In this document: positions 6,674 to 10,859 of the stretch, piece after piece
Numbering within the stretch: position 1 is the stretch's first letter
Layout: each line of letters starts with the position of its first letter
Origin: CAZYVA01 sp964650695
Lineage (GTDB): Bacteria; Bacillota; Clostridia; Lachnospirales; Lachnospiraceae
Direction: 5' to 3'
Length of the DNA: 10,859 nucleotides
Assembly (NCBI GenBank): GCA_964650695.1
Contig: CAZYVA010000063.1
Location: 1 to 10,859, forward strand
Translations under genes and position numbers: made by a program
Notes under the pieces: generated by a model
The model's database searches: none
Told to the model about the DNA's origin: nothing
The model's input: only the letters and a program-made list of their open reading frames with translations

Positions 6674-7723
6674 TCAATCCGCAGCTTCTTCCTCCTCTCC
6701 TGTGTCCCCTATGCCGTCAAAATGGTAATATGCGCGGATCTTCCCATCCAGTTCCTCCATGACCTCCGGATGCTCCTGCAGGTATACTTTTGCATTCTCA
6801 CGCCCCTGCCCGATCTTCTCGCCCTGATAGGCAAACCAGGACCCGCTCTTATTCACGAAATCCAGGTTCACTGCCAGATCCAGGATGTCCCCTTCCTTCG
6901 AGATCCCCTTCCCGAACATGATATCAAACTCCGCTTCCTTGAAAGGCGGGGCGATCTTATTTTTGACAATCTTGACCCTGGTGCGGTTCCCAATCATCTC
7001 CCCGCTCTGCTTTAATGTCTCAATCCGCCTGACATCCATACGGATGGAAGCATAAAACTTCAGCGCCCGTCCGCCGGTCGTCGTCTCCGGGTTCCCGAAC
7101 ATAACGCCGACTTTTTCACGGAGCTGGTTGATGAAAATCACCACGCAGTTGGACTTACTGATGACCGGCGTGAGCTTGCGCAATGCCTGGGACATCAAGC
7201 GCGCCTGAAGCCCTACGTGGGCGTCCCCCATATCCCCTTCGATCTCCTGGCGGGGTACCAACGCCGCCACCGAATCAATGACAATGATGTCCATCGCCCC
7301 GGAACGGGCCATCGTCTCCGCAATCTCCAAGGCCTGGTCCCCGCTGTCCGGCTGGGAAATATAAAGCTCGTCGATATCTACGCCGATATTCCTCGCATAG
7401 ACCGGATCCAGCGCGTGCTCCGCATCTATGAACCCGGCAATGCCGCCTCTTTTCTGTACTTCTGAAATAATATGTAAAGCCACTGTCGTCTTGCCGCTGG
7501 ACTCCGGCCCGTAGATCTCTACGACCCTCCCCCTGGGTACGCCGCCCATGCCAAGCGCGATATCCAAACTCAGGGAGCCGGTAGGGATCGTCTCCACCGC
7601 CACCTGTGCCGCCGGGTCGCCCAGCTTCATGACCGCCCCTTTCCCAAAATCCTTTTCCAGCTTTGCAATCGCCGCCTCCAGCGCTTTCTGCTTATTTTCA
7701 TTCATCTTTTCATTACTTGCCAT
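6674..7723 (-). CDS. recA: Recombinase RecA
   Basis: Core DNA strand-exchange recombinase and SOS co-protease, 349 residues, full length. Walker A GPESSGKT is at 72-79, the Walker B strand IIVID at 146-150, and the DNA-binding L2 region with INQLREKVG and the GNPETTTGGRALKFYA segment follows. The C-terminal tail ends in the acidic DTGEEEEAAD typical of RecA. AAAGGAG lies seven bases before the ATG. The gene has its own consensus promoter and a perfect SOS box. It overlaps or abuts recX. Nothing unusual is visible in the protein; no intein or insertion. Confidence 0.99.
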   Translation of the reverse strand: MASNEKMNENKQKALEAAIAKLEKDFGKGAVMKLGDPAAQVAVETIPTGSLSLDIALGMGGVPRGRVVEIYGPESSGKTTVALHIISEVQKRGGIAGFIDAEHALDPVYARNIGVDIDELYISQPDSGDQALEIAETMARSGAMDIIVIDSVAALVPRQEIEGDMGDAHVGLQARLMSQALRKLTPVISKSNCVVIFINQLREKVGVMFGNPETTTGGRALKFYASIRMDVRRIETLKQSGEMIGNRTRVKIVKNKIAPPFKEAEFDIMFGKGISKEGDILDLAVNLDFVNKSGSWFAYQGEKIGQGRENAKVYLQEHPEVMEELDGKIRAYYHFDGIGDTGEEEEAAD

Positions 7724-7739
7724 GATTGCTCTCCTTTAT

Positions 7740-7753
7740 CGAACGCTTGTTCG
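7740..7753. promoter_or_regulatory. LexA/DinR SOS box of recA
   Basis: CGAACGCTTGTTCG is an exact match to the Gram-positive SOS consensus CGAAC-N4-GTTCG and a perfect inverted repeat outside the central four bases. It lies about 7 to 20 nt downstream of the predicted recA start, between the -10 element and the ribosome binding site, so LexA would act as a roadblock or block promoter clearance. Confidence 0.92.
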
Positions 7754-7766
7754 TTTTCTCGTTCCT

Positions 7767-7795
7767 ATAGTAGTATAAACAATAGGAAATGTCAA
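7767..7795 (-). promoter_or_regulatory. recA sigma-A promoter
   Basis: A perfect -35 TTGACA (7790-7795) is followed after 17 nt by TACTAT (7767-7772, four of six consensus bases). The predicted start is near 7760, leaving a short leader of about 37 nt that contains the SOS box and AAAGGAG. Confidence 0.82.
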
Positions 7796-7891
7796 CAGGA
7801 TTTTTACGGTTTTAGTGAAAAACATCCATAAACGCACCACCTCACTTTTCACTCGGTCCCGTGGCCCGCAGAAAAAGGCACGGGGATTTTT
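7771..7891 (+). ncRNA. Candidate small RNA divergent from recA (speculative)
   Basis: A weak plus-strand promoter, TTGTTC (7747-7752), 18 nt, TAGTAT (7771-7776), faces away from recA, with its -35 inside the SOS box. About 110 nt on, the plus strand has an intrinsic-terminator-like element. Between them AGTGAAAA (7814-7821) can pair with TTTTCACT (7846-7853), exposing a loop with CCACCTCAC (7837-7845), complementary to a GAGGTGG-type ribosome binding site. Structure and promoter were judged by eye, and nothing shows that the RNA is made. Confidence 0.25.
7857..7891 (+). terminator. Plus-strand intrinsic-terminator-like hairpin
   Basis: On the plus strand CCCGTG (7858-7863) pairs with CACGGG (7879-7884); CC (7865-7866) and GG (7877-7878) extend the stem past one bulged G. 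The stem is followed at once by GATTTTT. On the minus strand the hairpin has no T-tract after it, so it works, if at all, only for plus-strand transcripts, although no plus-strand gene lies just upstream. Confidence 0.45.
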
Positions 7892-7999
7892 GTCAAAATT
7901 CTTTCACGTGGGTGTCCCTTCAGAATTCAGAAACTATCAGAAAACAAAAAATCTGCCCCTATAAATGTGCGAAAAGCACTTTCCTTCCAGAATGGCTCC

Positions 8000-8028
8000 A
8001 TCATAGCACGGAAGCCGTAAATTTACAA
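8000..8028 (-). promoter_or_regulatory. Distal minus-strand promoter upstream of recA
   Basis: TTGTAA (8023-8028), 17 nt, TATGAT (8000-8005, five of six consensus bases) is a good sigma-A match on the recA strand. The predicted start near 7993 is about 270 nt before the recA ATG. It would give recA a second, long-leader transcript or drive a separate small RNA. It lies upstream of, and apart from, the SOS-controlled promoter. Confidence 0.5.
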
Positions 8029-8064
8029 GGGCTATTATAAAAACGTTAGAAAATCTGGTTGTGA

Positions 8065-8100
8065 TCCATGCGTGGTGGATCCGCATCCACCGCGCATGGA
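8065..8100. repeat. Long near-perfect inverted repeat 3' of the SDR gene
   Basis: Two 16-nt arms (8065-8080 and 8085-8100) flank a 4-nt loop CCGC. The arms are complementary except at one position, which is a G-U pair in plus-strand RNA but a C/A mismatch in minus-strand RNA. It begins 21 nt after the SDR stop, where a terminator or 3'-end stabiliser would be expected, but no T-run follows immediately on either strand; on the minus strand T-rich stretches come about 11 and 20 nt later. Function uncertain. Confidence 0.6.
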
Positions 8101-8121
8101 CCGCAAAATGGCCTCCCCTGT

Positions 8122-8898
8122 TTAAAAACAAGTAAATGCGCCGTCAATAACGAAATCAGAACCGGTCGTAAAAGTGCTGGTATCCCCGGCCAGGTACACA
8201 CAGACCGATTCCAGCTCTTCGGGCTTTCCCATCCTGCCAAGAGGAGCCATCTCATTCCATTTCTCGATCAGCGGGGCCAATGCCGGGGAACGGAATGTCA
8301 GTTCTGTCCCGATATACCCTGGGCTGATACTGTTCACGCGGACCCCTCTCTTTGCCCACTCGATTGCCAGCGACTTTGTAAGCTGGATCACGCCCGCCTT
8401 GGATGCATTGTATGCGCACTGCGGCTGCGGCACATTGACGATATGCGCTGACATGGAAGCCGTGTTGATAATGGAACCACCGCCATGCTCCAGCATATAT
8501 TTCCCCGCTGCAATATCTGTAAGGAATATCCCATTGAGGTTGATATTGATGACCCGGCTCCACTGCTCATAAGTCATCTCCTCCGCCGGCGCATTGATAC
8601 AGATACCGGCATTGTTATGGCAGAAATCAAGCCCTCCCAGCTCTTTCAAAACCTGTGCCGCCATCGCATCCACCTGCTCCTTATCCGTACAGTCCGTCTG
8701 GATCGCAACCACCTTCCTACCTGTCTTTTCCGCAATCTCGGCAGCGGTTTTCTCAGCCTCCTTCCCATCCAAATCTACGATTGCCACATCCGCCCCTGCT
8801 TCCGCAAATGCCGTTGCTGTACACTTGCCGATCCCTCTTGCCGCTCCTGTTACAAATCCTTTTTTCCCGTCCAGCCTCATTTTTTCAATAATTCCCAT
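8122..8898 (-). CDS. SDR-family oxidoreductase (classical short-chain dehydrogenase)
   Basis: A 258-residue NAD(P)-dependent dehydrogenase/reductase with a single Rossmann domain. The cofactor motif TGAARGIG is at 17-24 and NNAG at 95-98; the catalytic set is N120, S148, Y163 and K167 (YNASK). SPGYIGTEL at 192-200 contacts the nicotinamide. Aspartate at the end of strand 2 (VDLD, 41-44) favours NAD(H) over NADP(H). The C-terminal DGAFTCF resembles the DGGYTxW/F ending common in sorbose reductase, mannitol and arabinitol dehydrogenase-like SDRs, so a ketose or polyol is the likely substrate; this is inference. AAGGAG lies six bases before the ATG. It is divergent from a ROK repressor, whose operator covers the region just after this gene's promoter. 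Confidence 0.92.
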   Translation of the reverse strand: MGIIEKMRLDGKKGFVTGAARGIGKCTATAFAEAGADVAIVDLDGKEAEKTAAEIAEKTGRKVVAIQTDCTDKEQVDAMAAQVLKELGGLDFCHNNAGICINAPAEEMTYEQWSRVININLNGIFLTDIAAGKYMLEHGGGSIINTASMSAHIVNVPQPQCAYNASKAGVIQLTKSLAIEWAKRGVRVNSISPGYIGTELTFRSPALAPLIEKWNEMAPLGRMGKPEELESVCVYLAGDTSTFTTGSDFVIDGAFTCF

Positions 8899-8920
8899 TG
8901 CGCGCTCCTTTTCTTAAAAT

Positions 8921-8948
8921 CTGTTTTGTAAAATGTTTTATCAAATTA
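8921..8948. promoter_or_regulatory. Probable ROK operator O1 (SDR side)
   Basis: CTGTTTTG followed by the core TAAAATGTTTTA (8929-8940) and TCAAATTA. The core is an inverted repeat TAAAA-TG-TTTTA. It sits at about +1 to +28 of the SDR transcript, an ideal place for repression. The same core recurs at 9058-9069 in the same orientation, followed by a closely similar sequence. Assignment to the adjacent ROK protein is inferred from position. Confidence 0.65.
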
Positions 8949-8955
8949 TATTTAC

Positions 8956-8984
8956 ATAATAGCAGGGGAGCAACGCTTCGTCAA
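8956..8984 (-). promoter_or_regulatory. SDR sigma-A promoter
   Basis: TTGACG (8979-8984), 17 nt, TATTAT (8956-8961) on the minus strand: five of six consensus bases in each hexamer. The predicted start is near 8949, immediately before operator O1. Confidence 0.82.
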
Positions 8985-9054
8985 TATGTAATAAACAACA
9001 AATTTTAAAATGGAACTTTGTGCGAAATACACAATAGATTTTTACCATCATTTA

Positions 9055-9090
9055 TGTTAAAATGTTTTACTAAATTATTTTACAAAACAG
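9055..9090. promoter_or_regulatory. Probable ROK operator O2 (repressor side)
   Basis: Contains the 12-bp core TAAAATGTTTTA (9058-9069) shared with O1, then CTAAATTATTTTACA and CAAAACAG (9083-9090). The latter is the exact inverse of CTGTTTTG in O1. TGTTTT and AAAACA also form the ends of an imperfect 27-bp palindrome (9063-9089). It ends 11 nt before the ROK start codon and includes TAAAAT, a possible -10 element with no clear -35, consistent with autoregulation. Confidence 0.6.
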
Positions 9091-9101
9091 AGGGCAATAT
9101 T

Positions 9102-10235
9102 ATGGAAAAAAGCATCACACCGAACCAGATTAAGCAAAATAACCGCAGCCTGATTTACCACTTCATTTACAAAAACAAAAAGGTATCCCAGCAGGATATT
9201 TCCTATGGGCTGCGCCTGAGCCGCCCCACTGTCACCGCAAATCTTTCGGCCTTGGAAAGCGACGGGCTCATCAAAAAAAACGGACTTATTGATACGGAAT
9301 ATGTCGGAAGAAAGGCGGCTGCCTACTCCATTCTCCCCCATTACCGCATCGGTATCGGCGTGGAAATCTTAAAAGAAGAAGTGAATATGATCGCGGTTGA
9401 CCTGTATGGCGAAGAAATCAGCCGCATGGCATATGAAATTGCTTTTGAACGCAGCGAATCCTATTTTCAGGCTGTATGCAGCCACATCCTTCATTTTAAA
9501 AAGACACTTAAAATGGATGACAGGCAAATCCTTGGCATTGGTTTTGCCATGGAGGGGCTGGTGACACCCGACAGGCGGGCCATCCTCTATGGCGAGATCC
9601 TTTCATGCACCGGGCTCTCTATCAAAGAGTTTTCCAAGCATCTCCCGTACCCATGCTCCTTTATCCATGATGCGGAAAGTGCCGCTGTTTCAGAATTATG
9701 GGCCTCGCCTGAACTGACGGATGCTTTTTACCTGTCCCTGAGCAGGCACCTTGGAGCCGCCATGATCTCAAAAGGCACGATACTGGCAGGTAAGCACGGG
9801 CACAACTCCACCGTAGAACATATCCAGATGCAGCCTGACGGCGCCCCCTGCTACTGCGGCCGGCGGGGATGTATGGAAACACTGCTGTCCCTGACGGCGC
9901 TTCTCGAAGAGAATGAAAATATAGAGGATTTTTTCGCAAAGGCCCGTTCCAAAGAGCCTCCTTTTTTGGAGCGCTGGAACCGTTTCCTCACAGACCTGGC
10001 CAGGGCAGTCAACCTGCTCCATCTCGTCTATGACACAGATTTTATCCTTGGCGGATATCTTGCGCATTATCTCTGTGAGGAGGACATCGCTTTCCTTCAC
10101 GAAAAAATCCAACAGATGACGCCGTTTGCAGAAGCCCAGGATTTCATCCTGATAAGCAAAATCCCCAGGCACAATATCCCCATCGGCGCGGCGCTCCTTT
10201 ATATACAGGAATTTTTAAACAGGCCGGATATCTAA
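9102..10235 (+). CDS. ROK-family transcriptional regulator (NagC/XylR-like repressor)
   Basis: A 377-residue DNA-binding sugar sensor. Residues about 10-62 form a winged helix-turn-helix (NNRSLIYHFIY, SQQDISYGLRLSRPTVTANLSALESDGLI). The rest is a ROK sugar-kinase-like fold with the zinc motif H240 plus C250-x-C252-x4-C257 in PCYCGRRGCMET. Kinase features are eroded: no DxGGT-type phosphate loop after residue 80, FIHDAESAA in place of the usual NDANAAA, and LSRHLGAAM where kinases have a GTGIG loop; hence a regulator rather than a kinase. The frame opens at 9018, but ATG 9102 has AGAGGG seven bases upstream and begins with the usual N-terminus, so it is chosen. It is the only plus-strand gene, divergent from the SDR gene and preceded by two operator copies. 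The effector is probably a sugar or polyol; its identity is unknown. Confidence 0.93.
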   Translation: MEKSITPNQIKQNNRSLIYHFIYKNKKVSQQDISYGLRLSRPTVTANLSALESDGLIKKNGLIDTEYVGRKAAAYSILPHYRIGIGVEILKEEVNMIAVDLYGEEISRMAYEIAFERSESYFQAVCSHILHFKKTLKMDDRQILGIGFAMEGLVTPDRRAILYGEILSCTGLSIKEFSKHLPYPCSFIHDAESAAVSELWASPELTDAFYLSLSRHLGAAMISKGTILAGKHGHNSTVEHIQMQPDGAPCYCGRRGCMETLLSLTALLEENENIEDFFAKARSKEPPFLERWNRFLTDLARAVNLLHLVYDTDFILGGYLAHYLCEEDIAFLHEKIQQMTPFAEAQDFILISKIPRHNIPIGAALLYIQEFLNRPDI

Positions 10236-10287
10236 AACACTTCAAAGATACAACGAGTTATAGAAATCGGGAACCACGCCAAAGGTT
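10236..10287. other. Convergent spacer between ROK and kbl
   Basis: 52 nt between two convergent stop codons. GGAACC (10270-10275) can pair with GGTTCC (10295-10300, already inside kbl) around a 19-nt loop, but no T-run follows on either strand. I see no convincing terminator for either gene here. Confidence 0.5.
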
Positions 10288-10859
10288 TCAACGGGGTTCC
10301 TGCTGCTTCATCTCTTCCCTCACCTCTATAAAACACTGCACGATAAAGTCTATGTCTTCTTTCGTATGGCCCGCACACACCTGCGTGCGGATCCTCGCCT
10401 TGCCTTTTGGCACCACCGGATAGGAGAACGCCACGACGTACACGCCTTTATCCATCATCCGCTTCGCATATTCAGCCGCCGTTTTCTCGTTGTAGAGCAT
10501 GACCGGCACGCACGGATGTGTCCCCGGAATGATGTCAAAGCCATTGTCCACCAGCAGCTTGCGGTAATATGCGGTCACTTCCTCCAGGTGGTCGCGGAGT
10601 TCGGTGCTTTCATCAAGCATATCAAAGAGTTCGATGCTCGCGCCCGCGATGGCCGGGGCAAGAGAATTGGAAAACAAGTACGGGCGGCTCCTCTGGCGGA
10701 GCAGATCAATGATTTCCCTGCGCCCGGATGTATATCCGCCGGACGCCCCGCCAAGCGCCTTGCCGAGTGTCCCGGTTATGATGTCCACGCGCCCCTGCAC
10801 GCCGCAGTATTCCGGCGTGCCGCGGCCAGTCCGGCCCACAAAGCCTACCGCGTGGCTGT
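10288..10859 (-). CDS. kbl: Glycine C-acetyltransferase (2-amino-3-ketobutyrate CoA ligase), C-terminal part
   Basis: Partial; the 5' half lies beyond the right edge and the frame is open to 10859. KBL is a PLP enzyme that cleaves 2-amino-3-ketobutyrate with CoA to glycine and acetyl-CoA, the second step of threonine breakdown by threonine dehydrogenase. The visible 190 residues begin SHAVGFVGRTGRGTPEYCG, diagnostic for KBL over the related KAPA and 5-aminolevulinate synthases. IITGTLGKALGGASGGY holds the PLP lysine (GTLGKALGG), followed by RPYLFSNSLAP, and the end includes PVVPKGKARIRTQVCAGHT. The TGA stop is at 10290-10288, convergent with the ROK gene 52 nt away. A tdh gene may lie upstream, outside the window. 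Confidence 0.95.
   Translation of the reverse strand, partial: SHAVGFVGRTGRGTPEYCGVQGRVDIITGTLGKALGGASGGYTSGRREIIDLLRQRSRPYLFSNSLAPAIAGASIELFDMLDESTELRDHLEEVTAYYRKLLVDNGFDIIPGTHPCVPVMLYNEKTAAEYAKRMMDKGVYVVAFSYPVVPKGKARIRTQVCAGHTKEDIDFIVQCFIEVREEMKQQEPR

Larger units (their letters stand above)
7724..8121. other. 398-bp non-coding region between recA and the SDR gene
   Basis: No credible gene lies here. Reading from high to low coordinates it holds a long inverted repeat after the SDR gene (8065-8100), a minus-strand promoter (8000-8028), a run of TCAGAA repeats (7920-7940), a plus-strand terminator-like hairpin (7857-7891), an 8-bp inverted repeat AGTGAAAA / TTTTCACT (7814-7821 and 7846-7853), and the recA promoter with SOS box. 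A 64-codon minus-strand frame from 8131 to 7937 has no coding character. Confidence 0.7.

Noticed and set aside
7805..7843. Mini-ORF M-D-V-F-H in the recA upstream region on the minus strand, with GAGGTGG eight nt before the ATG
   Set aside because: Five codons with no regulatory amino-acid run; it may be chance, and the same bases are better explained as part of the inverted repeat.
7920..7940. Three TCAGAA repeats considered as a regulator site or CRISPR-like repeat
   Set aside because: Too short and irregular, with no spacers and no inverted symmetry.
7937..8131. Minus-strand 64-codon frame after the SDR gene
   Set aside because: It overlaps the SDR stop, runs through the long inverted repeat and the distal promoter, has no ribosome binding site and shows no family resemblance.
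9018..9101. N-terminal extension of the ROK gene from ATG 9018
   Set aside because: The extra 28 residues would be encoded by the operator, have no ribosome binding site and are not part of the ROK family N-terminus.
10270..10300. GGAACC/GGTTCC inverted repeat between ROK and kbl as a bidirectional terminator
   Set aside because: Large loop, no T-run on either strand and one arm inside the kbl coding sequence.

Overview
The window looks like a chromosomal segment of a Clostridia-class Firmicute, most likely a Lachnospiraceae-type gut anaerobe. Evidence: a perfect Gram-positive SOS box (CGAAC-N4-GTTCG) before recA, a YclM/ThrD-type aspartokinase, a rplU gene start with a Firmicute-style leader, the split B12/radical-SAM + DUF2344 gene pair, strong AGGAGG-like ribosome binding sites and moderately high GC. 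The genus cannot be fixed from the sequence. No mobile element, CRISPR array, tRNA or rRNA is visible.

Layout. All genes but one lie on the minus strand, so the text below follows transcription from high to low coordinates. At the right edge is the 3' part of kbl (2-amino-3-ketobutyrate CoA ligase, 10288-10859), convergent with the only plus-strand gene, a ROK-family repressor (9102-10235). The repressor is divergent from a short-chain dehydrogenase (8122-8898). Their 203-bp spacer carries a sigma-A promoter for the dehydrogenase and two copies of an AT-rich operator, one just after the dehydrogenase promoter and one just before the repressor start. This is the layout of a small self-regulated sugar or polyol module.

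A 398-bp non-coding stretch (7724-8121) follows, with a long hairpin after the dehydrogenase, a distal minus-strand promoter, a plus-strand terminator-like hairpin and the recA promoter with its SOS box. Then come recA and recX, a coupled SOS pair.

A strong promoter right after recX (TTGATG-17-TATAAT) starts what appears to be one operon of six genes running to 212: a B12-binding radical SAM protein (TIGR03960 type), its DUF2344 partner (TIGR03936 type), the YbaK-type Cys-tRNA deacylase, aspartate kinase, a two-CBS-domain protein and a metal-dependent amidohydrolase. Genes overlap or lie up to 97 nt apart, and several ribosome binding sites are embedded in or abut the preceding stop. The operon ends at an intrinsic terminator (167-202). 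Immediately beyond are the promoter, leader and first codons of rplU (ribosomal protein L21), which runs off the left edge.

Most points for a second look are regulatory or about gene order: the four genes between the radical-SAM pair and rplU where an RNase E/G gene is often found, the ROK/SDR operators, and a possible SOS-linked small RNA divergent from recA. No clearly new multi-gene defence or metabolic system is evident. The least understood part is the radical-SAM/DUF2344 pair and its unusual companions.
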